Origin: Pseudomonas sp. ATCC PTA-122608
GTDB lineage: Bacteria > Pseudomonadota > Gammaproteobacteria > Pseudomonadales > Pseudomonadaceae
Length of the DNA: 41,438 nt
Direction: 5' to 3'
Assembly: GCF_001952855.1 (NCBI RefSeq)
Contig: NZ_LPNO01000012.1
Location: forward strand, 1 to 41,438
The position numbers were made by a program, and so were the translations under genes. The stretch's first letter is position 1. The number at the start of each line of letters is the position of its first letter. The notes under the pieces were generated by a model that was not told the DNA's origin, made no database searches, and saw only the letters and a list, made by a program, of their open reading frames with translations. Shown here piece by piece: positions 8,956-16,129 of this stretch.

Positions 8956-9087
8956 ATTGTACTGCATCGGGGGTGGGATTTATCCACAGCCGGTCGTGAG
9001 GCACCCACTTGCACGATCAACTGCGGGCGATCTTCGTCGAAGGGCGGTAGAATCCCCGTTCTTTAGTTATCCACAAGTGGCCGACCT
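8956..9087. promoter_or_regulatory. Divergent mksF/holD control region with two DnaA-box sequences
   Basis: The 167-bp gap between the mksF start and holD holds two exact copies of the DnaA-box sequence TTATCCACA on the plus strand, at 8980-8988 and 9067-9075. A candidate minus-strand -10 (TACAAT, 8956-8961) lies close to the first. The second box is 13 nt before the holD start codon. The sequences are seen directly; binding by DnaA is inference. Three further copies occur in coding DNA of this window (17751, 28895, and 37745 on the other strand), so single copies are not rare here. Confidence 0.55.
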
Positions 9088-9864
9088 TTGCTTATCGAGT
9101 CCCGACGTCGCGCTTACTTGACCGCCATGCAGGTGGTCAACTGGCTGCCGCGCACTGAATTACCGTTCGCCGCCCCCTCTCGGCCCGAGCTGCTGGAGGC
9201 CCCGGAACCGTTCGAGGCTTTCGAGCCTTCGGGTGAGGAGGCGGCGGCGCCCGTGCCGCTGGTCAAGCCTGTGGCTGAAACCCCGGTGGTTCGGCCAAAG
9301 GTCGAAGTCCCCCGCCCGTCGCCGGTTGCCAAGCCGGTCGTCGCCGAGGACGCGCCTGCCGTGGCCAAGGCCCCGGTCGTGCCGCCGCCGCGCTTTGCCC
9401 TGCAACTGCTGCGGGCCGGGCGTTGCCTGTTGCTGGTGGAGTTGCCGACCGGCGAGCGCTTCCAGACCCGTGACCCGGCCTATCTGCTGCTCAAGGACAT
9501 GTTGCGCGCCGCCGGCCTGCCCGACAGCCCGCAAATCGTCGGCGAGCCGGTACGCTGGCCGCTGCTGGCTCGGGGCACCATGGACCAGGGGCCGGAAGCC
9601 GCGCGGGATTTTGTGCAAGGTTTCGTCTCGGCACGGCTGGAAGACGAACCCTGCGTATGCCTGTGGCTGATCGGCCTGCCCGCCGTGCGTTTTGCCGGCG
9701 AGGCCGACGCCGAGGCCTGGTACCGCGAACTGCAGGTCGAAGGTCTGGGCTCCGTCTGGGCCTTGCCGGGCCTGGAACTATTAATGGAAGAGCCACAGCG
9801 TAAGGCTGATGTCTGGCAAGCCATGCGCCGGCTGATGGCGCGCTGGAAAAGTACCGATGAGTGA
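9088..9864 (+). CDS. holD: Probable DNA polymerase III psi subunit (HolD)
   Basis: A 258-residue protein. The N-terminus (RRRAYLTAMQVVNWLPR) resembles the start of E. coli psi, where a basic stretch is followed by a Trp-containing segment, and the C-terminal half (about 105-258) has the size and hydrophobic pattern of the psi fold. A Pro/Ala/Val-rich linker of about 75 residues (28-105) separates them and makes the protein roughly twice the E. coli length. The gene overlaps rimI by 8 nt, the same holD-rimI order as in E. coli. Pseudomonas psi was experimentally shown to be a divergent, cryptic protein encoded next to rimI (established knowledge, from memory). The start codon is TTG; no stronger in-frame start precedes it. 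Psi links the clamp loader to SSB through chi. Confidence 0.75.
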   Translation: MLIESRRRAYLTAMQVVNWLPRTELPFAAPSRPELLEAPEPFEAFEPSGEEAAAPVPLVKPVAETPVVRPKVEVPRPSPVAKPVVAEDAPAVAKAPVVPPPRFALQLLRAGRCLLLVELPTGERFQTRDPAYLLLKDMLRAAGLPDSPQIVGEPVRWPLLARGTMDQGPEAARDFVQGFVSARLEDEPCVCLWLIGLPAVRFAGEADAEAWYRELQVEGLGSVWALPGLELLMEEPQRKADVWQAMRRLMARWKSTDE

Positions 9865-10309
9865 AGCTTTATCCTTCCGCCCGATGACCGAGGCGGACCT
9901 CGACGCTGTACTGAAGATCGAATACGCAGCGTTCAGCCACCCCTGGACCCGCGGGATTTTTCTCGATGGGCTGGGCAAGTACCAGATCTGGCTGATGTTC
10001 GAAGGTGAGCAGCAGGTGGGCCACGGGGTGGTGCAGATCATCCTCGATGAAGCGCATTTGCTGAACATCACCGTCAAGCCGGAAAACCAGGGTCGTGGCC
10101 TGGGTTTGAGCCTGTTGGAACATCTGATGTCCCGAGCCTACGAGGCCAAGGCGCGGGAATGTTTCCTGGAAGTGCGCGACAGCAACACCGGCGCGTTCCG
10201 GCTGTATGAGCGTTACGGTTTCAACGAAATTGGCCGCCGGCGGGACTATTACCCCGCCGTCGGTGGTCGTGAAGATGCGGTCGTGATGGCCTGCACCCTG
10301 GTCGACTAA
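9857..10309 (+). CDS. rimI: RimI, ribosomal protein S18 alanine N-acetyltransferase
   Basis: A 150-residue GNAT-family acetyltransferase that acetylates the N-terminal alanine of ribosomal protein S18. It shows the acetyl-CoA-binding signature QGRGLG (about 78-83), the following FLEVRDSN strand with the Glu typical of RimI, and the AFRLYERYGF segment near 115. Full length for the family. Its ATG lies within the holD 3' end, so the two are co-translated. Confidence 0.95.
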   Translation: MSEALSFRPMTEADLDAVLKIEYAAFSHPWTRGIFLDGLGKYQIWLMFEGEQQVGHGVVQIILDEAHLLNITVKPENQGRGLGLSLLEHLMSRAYEAKARECFLEVRDSNTGAFRLYERYGFNEIGRRRDYYPAVGGREDAVVMACTLVD

Positions 10310-10322
10310 ACACAGGGCCTAA

Positions 10323-10412
10323 TGTGGGAGCGGGCTTGCTCGCGAAGGCGGTGGTTCAGTCGCCAGATGTATTGACTGACACACCGTATTCGCGAGCAAG
10401 CCCGCACACACA
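10323..10412. repeat. REP doublet, GCGGGCTTGCTCGCGAA family
   Basis: Inverted units at 10323-10346 and 10389-10412 with a 42-nt centre. Flanks and centre resemble the element at 37348-37437 (both contain AAGGCGGTGG and CTGACACACCG), so the whole 90-bp doublet, not only the palindromes, is conserved. It separates rimI from the convergent acidic-protein gene. Confidence 0.88.
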
Positions 10413-10429
10413 TTTAGTTCAGCAGAGTG

Positions 10430-10834
10430 TCAGCGGTTGCCGTCTACTGGATCGATATCGGCCAACTCGGCCTCATCCAGGCCATTGCCGCCGCCAATCT
10501 CGTCTTCATCGACGATGCTCAGGTCCCAATCGGCCTGTCCATCTTCACCTTCTTCCCGCGCATCCCGCGCACCATCTTCGCGGATCAGCGTTTCCGGGCT
10601 CATGTCATCATCGGTTGATTCATGATCAGCGGTGGAGGCCCCAGTCATCCCGGCTTCGCGCACCCGTTCGTCGGGCATCAGATGCTCGCGTTCGCGAGGT
10701 GGAATCTCGTCGCCGATCTCCGCCGTCGGCTCTTCCTCGTCAAAATCCAGTTCGTGCATCGAACCCATGCGGTCTTCGTTATCATCAATCGGCTCGGGTT
10801 GGGTGGCGCCGAAAGGACGTCGTGAATCAGTCAT
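10430..10834 (-). CDS. Conserved acidic protein of unknown function
   Basis: A 134-residue protein dominated by Asp and Glu (for example DFDEEEPTAE, EEGEDGQADWD, DEDEIGGG), with no membrane segment, signal peptide or Cys pair. It looks largely disordered and strongly anionic. Homologues are often labelled serine kinase/phosphatase in Pseudomonas, but I see no kinase or phosphatase motif. Its place between rimI and the carbonic anhydrase gene appears conserved in the genus (recollection). It is transcribed away from can, from which it is separated by about 150 bp. Function unknown. Confidence 0.8.
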   Translation of the reverse strand: MTDSRRPFGATQPEPIDDNEDRMGSMHELDFDEEEPTAEIGDEIPPREREHLMPDERVREAGMTGASTADHESTDDDMSPETLIREDGARDAREEGEDGQADWDLSIVDEDEIGGGNGLDEAELADIDPVDGNR

Positions 10835-10986
10835 GGCGATTCCTCATACTGTGGGGCTTATAGTGTGTGGACAGGCATGGCTCCCCAAGATTCAAGTAAT
10901 TGCCCGCCGGCTATCTTTAATTTCCGGCGTGACCCGGATGGGCGGTCGTCTGTCAAAGCTGCGCATCATTCCTGAGGCTTTCCCTG

Positions 10987-11631
10987 ATGAACGAACTACA
11001 AGACCTGCTTGATAACAACGAACGCTGGGCGGATGCGATCAAACAGGAAGATCCCGAATTCTTCGCCAAGCTCGCCCGCCAGCAAACCCCGGAATACCTG
11101 TGGATCGGCTGTTCCGACGCCCGCGTACCGGCCAACGAGATCGTCGGCATGCTGCCTGGCGACCTGTTTGTGCATCGCAACGTGGCTAACGTGGTGCTGC
11201 ACACCGACCTCAATTGCCTGTCGGTGATCCAGTACGCGGTCGACGTGCTCAAGGTCAAACACATCCTGGTCACTGGCCACTATGGCTGTGGCGGTGTGCG
11301 CGCCTCGATGCAGGACAACCAGTTGGGCCTGATCGACGGCTGGCTGCGCACCATCCGTGACCTGTACTACGAAAACCGCGACGTGCTGGCCCAGTTGCCC
11401 ACGGAAGAGGAACGCGTAGACCGCCTGTGCGAGCTGAACGTGATTCAGCAAGTGGCCAACGTCGGGCACACCAGCATTGTGCAAAACGCCTGGCACCGCG
11501 GGCAGAGCCTGTCGGTTCACGGCTGTATCTACGGGATCAAGGACGGTCGCTGGAAAAGCCTGAACACCACCATCAGTGGTTTCGAGCAGTTGCCGCCGCA
11601 ATACCGCCTGCGCCCGCTGGGTGCGGTCTAA
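10987..11631 (+). CDS. can: Beta-class carbonic anhydrase
   Basis: A 214-residue cytosolic zinc enzyme that interconverts CO2 and bicarbonate. Zinc ligands are visible: Cys42, with Asp44 and Arg46 in CSDAR, and His98 and Cys101 in HYGC, followed by GGVRA. Full length for the Can/CynT class. It ends 4 nt into the convergent SET-domain gene, so the two share their tails. Confidence 0.97.
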   Translation: MNELQDLLDNNERWADAIKQEDPEFFAKLARQQTPEYLWIGCSDARVPANEIVGMLPGDLFVHRNVANVVLHTDLNCLSVIQYAVDVLKVKHILVTGHYGCGGVRASMQDNQLGLIDGWLRTIRDLYYENRDVLAQLPTEEERVDRLCELNVIQQVANVGHTSIVQNAWHRGQSLSVHGCIYGIKDGRWKSLNTTISGFEQLPPQYRLRPLGAV

Positions 11632-12152
11632 GGGCTTTTGCGTTTGCGCCACTGCTCCATGAACTGTTGACCCTCGGTGTTCAGCGGCTCGTTCATGCCG
11701 GTGATCCATCCCCGGCAGTTGAGTTCGCCACATTGGCAGCGAAACTGTCGGAACAACACTTCCTCGGTGTGGGCGTAATCCATGGTCAGCAGGGCGCCTG
11801 CGGGCACTGGCTGAACGGACCACAGTTCCAGGTACGTCATGTCGAGAAACACGTTCGGGTTGCACGAGTGCGACAGCAGACCGCTGAACCACGGGTCGTA
11901 CAAGTGGATTCGCGAGGATATCTGCACCGTATGCAGGCGCCGCTCACTCAGGGCATAGCCGGACACCTTGGCGATGCACAGACGGCTGTCAAAGGCGACG
12001 CGGGTCTTGATGCCATCGCCTGAGCCGTCCCGGGCACGCACCACTTCGTAGTCGCGGGCGCGGGGGTAGGCGTGTTCGGCGAGCACGGACGCAAACGGGT
12101 AAAGACAGTCACTCACAACGGTTTTAGCCTGATCCATGGCTTGAGTTTTCAT
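11628..12152 (-). CDS. SET-domain protein (putative lysine methyltransferase)
   Basis: A 174-residue protein with the pieces of a compact SET domain: a Gly-containing N-terminal strand region (about 43-65), the SHSCNPN motif (94-100; the usual core is N-H-S-C, here S-H-S-C), the LTMDYAHTE segment with the conserved Tyr (122-130), and a post-SET zinc motif CQCGELNC (139-146) followed by RGWI. SET enzymes transfer methyl from S-adenosylmethionine to lysine; the target here is unknown. A second Met at residue 6 could be the true start. It is convergent with can, overlapping by 4 nt. A perfect palindrome lies about 95-135 bp upstream. Confidence 0.85.
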   Translation of the reverse strand: MKTQAMDQAKTVVSDCLYPFASVLAEHAYPRARDYEVVRARDGSGDGIKTRVAFDSRLCIAKVSGYALSERRLHTVQISSRIHLYDPWFSGLLSHSCNPNVFLDMTYLELWSVQPVPAGALLTMDYAHTEEVLFRQFRCQCGELNCRGWITGMNEPLNTEGQQFMEQWRKRKSP

Positions 12153-12245
12153 GACTCTCCAAGAGGGGCTGCATCGACCTGCCGAGGGTGTCTGGACTGC
12201 CAGTCTTGCAGCGGATGGGCACGGCTCAAGCCTCGCCTAAGCGGG

Positions 12246-12292
12246 AGCCGATTTCTACTGTCAAATCTGACAGTAGAAATCGGCTATTTTTT
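12246..12292. promoter_or_regulatory. Perfect 18-bp-arm palindrome upstream of the SET-domain gene
   Basis: Arms 12246-12263 and 12268-12285 pair perfectly around a 4-nt centre (core TACTGTCA and TGACAGTA). On the plus strand it is followed by ATTTTTTC, so it could act as a terminator, but no gene transcribes into it from that side. On the minus strand the palindrome contains TTGACA, a good -35 hexamer pointing toward the SET gene. An operator over that promoter is the more consistent reading; this is inference. Confidence 0.5.
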
Positions 12293-12323
12293 CTGTACGA
12301 AAACGCCCTCCTTGCAGCTTGTG

Positions 12324-13493
12324 TCAAAGCGCCGGTGCATCAACCGACGATGCTGGCACTGTGCCCTTCAATTGCCTTAGCTGAGTTTTGATCGCCGGTT
12401 GGGCGCACTTGGCGTTCGCTTGTTCGGGCGTCAGTTCGCGGATCGAGGTGTAGAACAGTTCGCAGGTCTGCTCCTTGCGTGTTACCTGCCAGGTGTTCAT
12501 GCAGCCCTTGAGCTGCACATTCGGATCGCTGGCGGGTTTCTGGCCCATGGAGGCCTGCCAGCAGGCGGCGCTCAAATCCTGGCCCATCACCTTCAAACCG
12601 GCCTCATCGGCCTTTTGCTCGTCACCGTCATAAGTGTCGGGGTTGGCGGCGTACCAGATGTAGCTCGGGTGATTGGCCCCCAGCACGGCGACCTTGCTGC
12701 CATCGACCGGACTGATCTGCGCCAGGCCCAACACACCTACGGTTTGCCCGTATTGCTGCTTGATCCAGCTGCGCACTGGCGCCCCGAAGGCCACCATCGG
12801 CAGTGCGCCGCCCGCGTGCAGGCTCAGCTCCTTGACCATGCGCGTCTGGTAGTCGGTGAAGTAACCGTACACGCCTTCCAGGTCCTTGCCCGCGGTGGCG
12901 GGGGCGGCGATCGGGGCGATATCGATGATGGTCTGGTATTCCGGCGTCTGGGTTGCCGGGATGCCGTTGGCCGTGAGCAGGGTCGCCCAGCGGTCGGTGG
13001 TGGCCGACTCCAGGTAGTCCTGGAAGTGGGTCAGTGAGTAATCCGGCGGGAAGTGCAGCAGTTCGATGCTCTTGCGGTTTTCCAGGGCCATGCCCAGCGG
13101 CAGGAACAGGTACCAGTTGAACTGCCACTTGCCATCGCCATTGAGTTTGCTGGCGCCCTGGTAAGCCAGGTCGGCGGTGTCGAGCAAGGTGGTCAGCGGC
13201 TGGCCATAACCGTCCGGTACGCCGCTGAAGGTGGCAAGCACCTGGTCATGCTCGGTTTTTACGCTGACTTTGCCTCGGCTGTAACCGTCTCGTTGCAGGC
13301 TTTGGTTCAGGTAGTGCTCGACGGTCTGCTCCAGCGTCCAGGGACGAAAGCAGATGACGTTGCAATTGTTCGGGTACGCGAACAGCTGGGTGACCCGTTG
13401 CGGGGTACCCAGCGGTACGGTGACGTCAGCGTGTACGACCGCACTCAAGGTCAGTGCGGCCAGGGTGAAGGACAACCTGGTGAGTTTAAACAT
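12324..13493 (-). CDS. Secreted protein of unknown function
   Basis: A 389-residue protein with a clear Sec signal peptide (basic start, hydrophobic core, cleavage near VVHA, residue 22), so periplasmic or secreted. It has several Cys (for example NNCNVIC near 43-48 and CWQ, KGCMN, EQTC in the C-terminal third) that could form disulfides. I do not recognise a family. It lies 122 bp downstream of the Tat phosphoesterase gene on the same strand and has its own AGGGAA ribosome site 7 nt before the ATG. The pair may be co-transcribed, which would suggest a linked envelope role. Confidence 0.85.
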   Translation of the reverse strand: MFKLTRLSFTLAALTLSAVVHADVTVPLGTPQRVTQLFAYPNNCNVICFRPWTLEQTVEHYLNQSLQRDGYSRGKVSVKTEHDQVLATFSGVPDGYGQPLTTLLDTADLAYQGASKLNGDGKWQFNWYLFLPLGMALENRKSIELLHFPPDYSLTHFQDYLESATTDRWATLLTANGIPATQTPEYQTIIDIAPIAAPATAGKDLEGVYGYFTDYQTRMVKELSLHAGGALPMVAFGAPVRSWIKQQYGQTVGVLGLAQISPVDGSKVAVLGANHPSYIWYAANPDTYDGDEQKADEAGLKVMGQDLSAACWQASMGQKPASDPNVQLKGCMNTWQVTRKEQTCELFYTSIRELTPEQANAKCAQPAIKTQLRQLKGTVPASSVDAPAL

Positions 13494-13615
13494 GGATGGT
13501 TCCCTGTCAGCGAAAGCCCGTCTGCGCGGGGTGAATGCCCACCCTCACACAGTAGCGGTTGACCGGGAAAAGCGCGTAGAAAAACTGCGCGCTTGTCGCT
13601 TTTGAGCAAGAGCGT

Positions 13616-15316
13616 CTACACCTTGAAGTGCAGCGCGTTGGTCAGGTCACCCATAGGTTTCTGGCCACGTGCGACCATCGATTCGTCCCGCAGCTTGATG
13701 CCATCGAGTTTCTCCAGCTGGAACACCCGGGTGATCAGGCGCAGGATCGACGCCGTGTCATACACCGTATGGTCCACCGTGCGCTTGCGTGCGAACGGTG
13801 AAATCACCAGCGCCGGAATGCGCGTGCCCGGGCCCCAGCGGTCGCCTTTTGGCGGTGCCACGTGGTCCCACCAGCCGCCGTTCTCGTCGACGGTGATGAT
13901 CACCACCATGTTTTTCCACTGCGGGCTTTCCTGCAGCATCTTCAACGTACGGGTGATATGCCGGTCGCCCGAAGCCACATCGGCGTAACCGGCGTGCATG
14001 TTCAGGTTGCCCTGGGGTTTGTAGAAACTCACCGCCGGCAGCGTGCCGGCCTGGGCGTCGGCCATGAAGTGGTTGGTGCTCGGGTCGTCGCCCAGGCCAC
14101 CATCGCGCAGGCGTTTCTTGCGCTCTACCGGGTTTTCCGGACCTTGCTGCTTGAAGTAGTTGAACGGCTGGTGGTGGTACTGAAAGCTCGGGATCTTCGG
14201 AATCGCTACCGAATCTTTGTGCTCATCAATCGTCGCCTGCCACGCGCCGCCGTACCAAGCCCAGTCGACGTTCTTCTTCGACAGCTTGTCGCCGATGTGC
14301 TCGTGGGATTGTGGCACCAGTACGCTGGGCAGGTCCGGCTTGGCGTAGTCCGGGCGTTCCGGGTCGCGGATCCAGGTGGGCCAGTAGGGCGGCGCCATGG
14401 TGTTCACCGCATAGCCATCCGGGGTCAATGCGCTCGGACCGAATTGCGGCGGGCCGGTCATCGCGCTGGCCGGGGATTTGTCCAGCGGCTTGAGGCGTGT
14501 GTCGGTCGGGTCATCGCTTTGCAGCGTAGCGATCTGCGACTTGGCCACCGAGTTGGCGGCGTCCGGGTAAAACGGCACCTGGGCGCTGATCAAGTACTGG
14601 TGGTTGAGGTACGACCCGCCAAAGGCGCCCTGGAAGAAGTTGTCGCACAGCACAAATTCCCTGGCCACATCCCACAGGCGCAGGGAATAGCGGGTTTGCG
14701 GGTAATGGCCGAAGGTCAGCGCGCCCGAGTCGGCCCAGGCGACGAAACGGTCGTTCTTGCCGCCGTTGATCTGCATCTGGTTTTGATAGAACACGTGCCA
14801 CAGGTCGCGGGTGACCAGGGCCAGCGGCAGGTCTTCACCGTCCGGGCCTTTCAACGCGAAAGGCGCGTTGGGCAGGTGTTGCTGATATTGGGAGGCGCTG
14901 GGGTAGATCACCCCGTCGATGGTCTGCGGGCCCAACTGGGTCACGCCGCCCCACACTTCAGGCAAGGTGTCCAGCAGGCTGCCGTCACGGTCGTGTTGCT
15001 GGTAGTCGGCGGGCTTGAGCGCGGAGAGCGGGCTCTCCACGCCGGGGAAGTCGGCAAAAAGATTGTTGAAGCTGCGGTTCTCGCCGTAGATCACCACTAC
15101 GTTTTTCACGTTGTCGTGCAGGGCCTTGTCCAGTTCTGCAGGAGTCAGTTCGCGGTCGACCGGCGGGCCCGGCTGCTCAGCTGTGCCGCCGCAGGCGCTC
15201 AGGGTGGCTCCGACCCCCAGTACCGCCGCACCACCCAGAAAACGCCGACGGCTAGTGTCTATTGGCGGCTTTTCAGCATTATCGGAAGAAGGGCGATCTT
15301 GGTGCTCGTCACTCAT
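13616..15316 (-). CDS. Tat-exported phosphoesterase (phospholipase C / acid phosphatase AcpA family)
   Basis: A 566-residue alkaline-phosphatase-superfamily phosphoesterase. The N-terminus has a twin-arginine signal (SRRRFLG, 22-28), then a hydrophobic stretch and a lipobox-like LSAC (39-42), so it may be a Tat-exported lipoprotein. After the signal, NVVVIYGENRSFNNLF carries the usual metal-binding start of the family (Glu-Asn-Arg-Ser), and ITVDENGGWWDHV (C-terminal third) matches the second metal site. Members include acid phosphatase AcpA and phospholipases C; substrate cannot be told from sequence. It is followed by the secreted unknown protein gene. AGGGAT lies 9 nt before the ATG. Confidence 0.88.
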   Translation of the reverse strand: MSDEHQDRPSSDNAEKPPIDTSRRRFLGGAAVLGVGATLSACGGTAEQPGPPVDRELTPAELDKALHDNVKNVVVIYGENRSFNNLFADFPGVESPLSALKPADYQQHDRDGSLLDTLPEVWGGVTQLGPQTIDGVIYPSASQYQQHLPNAPFALKGPDGEDLPLALVTRDLWHVFYQNQMQINGGKNDRFVAWADSGALTFGHYPQTRYSLRLWDVAREFVLCDNFFQGAFGGSYLNHQYLISAQVPFYPDAANSVAKSQIATLQSDDPTDTRLKPLDKSPASAMTGPPQFGPSALTPDGYAVNTMAPPYWPTWIRDPERPDYAKPDLPSVLVPQSHEHIGDKLSKKNVDWAWYGGAWQATIDEHKDSVAIPKIPSFQYHHQPFNYFKQQGPENPVERKKRLRDGGLGDDPSTNHFMADAQAGTLPAVSFYKPQGNLNMHAGYADVASGDRHITRTLKMLQESPQWKNMVVIITVDENGGWWDHVAPPKGDRWGPGTRIPALVISPFARKRTVDHTVYDTASILRLITRVFQLEKLDGIKLRDESMVARGQKPMGDLTNALHFKV

Positions 15317-15474
15317 TACTGGGGATCCCTACTGGATAGTTGTTGCAATATGTTTCGCGGAAACGGTATCAGCGGATTGTGACGGATGGAAGACACAAGT
15401 GGGATGACGCCAGCATGTTTACCCATCCCAAGCACTGCTAGACTGGCACGATATTGCATGCATCGAGGTGAATC

Positions 15475-15765
15475 ATGAAACCTTCAACCGCCCTTGATCT
15501 CAAGAGAGTGGCCGTGCGTGAAGTGGTCGGGCGCTTTCGCACCTCCAATCCCAGGGTATTCGGCTCTGTTTTACTCGGTACCGACAAAGAGGGCAGCGAT
15601 CTCGATTTGCTGGTTGATGCACTTCCGGGTACCACGCTTTTTGACCTTGGCGGGCTTCAAGTTGAGTTGGAGGATTTGTTGGGGGTCAACGTTGACTTGC
15701 TGACGCCTGGCGACCTGCCATTGAAGTTTCGTGCCCAAGTCTTGGCAGAGGCCAGGCCTGTATGA
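15475..15765 (+). CDS. mntA: MNT nucleotidyltransferase (MntA-type antitoxin)
   Basis: A 96-residue minimal nucleotidyltransferase. It carries the polymerase-beta signature: GS at 30-31, then Asp42 and Asp44 in GSDLDLLVD. In characterised HEPN/MNT pairs the MNT protein is the antitoxin, which adds AMP to a tyrosine beside the HEPN active site (established for MntA/HepT). It overlaps the HEPN gene by 4 nt (ATGA). GAGGTG lies 4 nt before the ATG. The neighbours are unrelated, which fits a mobile two-gene insert between the phosphoesterase and atoE. Confidence 0.9.
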   Translation: MKPSTALDLKRVAVREVVGRFRTSNPRVFGSVLLGTDKEGSDLDLLVDALPGTTLFDLGGLQVELEDLLGVNVDLLTPGDLPLKFRAQVLAEARPV

Positions 15766-16106
15766 CGTCAAATCGTATTGGTGATTACCTGGAGCACATA
15801 CGCCAGGCATCATCTGACGCGATTACCTTTGTCGACGGTTTGAGCAAGCCTGAGTTTTTTGAAGACAAGCGTACTCAGCAAGCCGTGATCATGAGTTTGG
15901 TCATCATCGGCGAAGCGTCGACCAAAATAATGGATCAACATCCAGAGTTTGCAGCTGCCCAACCGCAGGTGCCTTGGCGCAGTATGCGAGGGATGCGCAA
16001 CCGGATTGCCCATGGTTACTTCGATATAAATCTTGAAGTGGTATGGGACACGGTCCAGCACGCGCTACCTGAGCTGCTGAGCAACCTGCCAGCCGCACCC
16101 GCCTGA
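15762..16106 (+). CDS. hepT: HEPN-domain RNase toxin (DUF86, HepT-type)
   Basis: A 114-residue helical protein with the HEPN active-site motif R-x4-H at Arg79-His84, followed by Tyr86 (RNRIAHGY). Arg and His are the RNase catalytic residues of the family, and the tyrosine is the position modified by MntA-type partners. Intact and full length, so the toxin-antitoxin pair looks functional. Translation is coupled to the upstream MNT gene. It ends 24 bp before the convergent atoE stop. Confidence 0.92.
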   Translation: MTSNRIGDYLEHIRQASSDAITFVDGLSKPEFFEDKRTQQAVIMSLVIIGEASTKIMDQHPEFAAAQPQVPWRSMRGMRNRIAHGYFDINLEVVWDTVQHALPELLSNLPAAPA

Positions 16107-16129
16107 AGAGCGGGTGCAGCTTCGGAAAA

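Noticed and set aside
12246..12292. Reading the palindrome as a terminator of the 389-residue protein gene
   Set aside because: The T-run is on the plus-strand side, whereas that gene is transcribed on the minus strand; in that direction the hairpin is not followed by T residues.
13862..15382. 506-codon open frame antisense to the phosphoesterase gene
   Set aside because: No signal or domain; the opposite strand encodes a complete Tat-exported enzyme.
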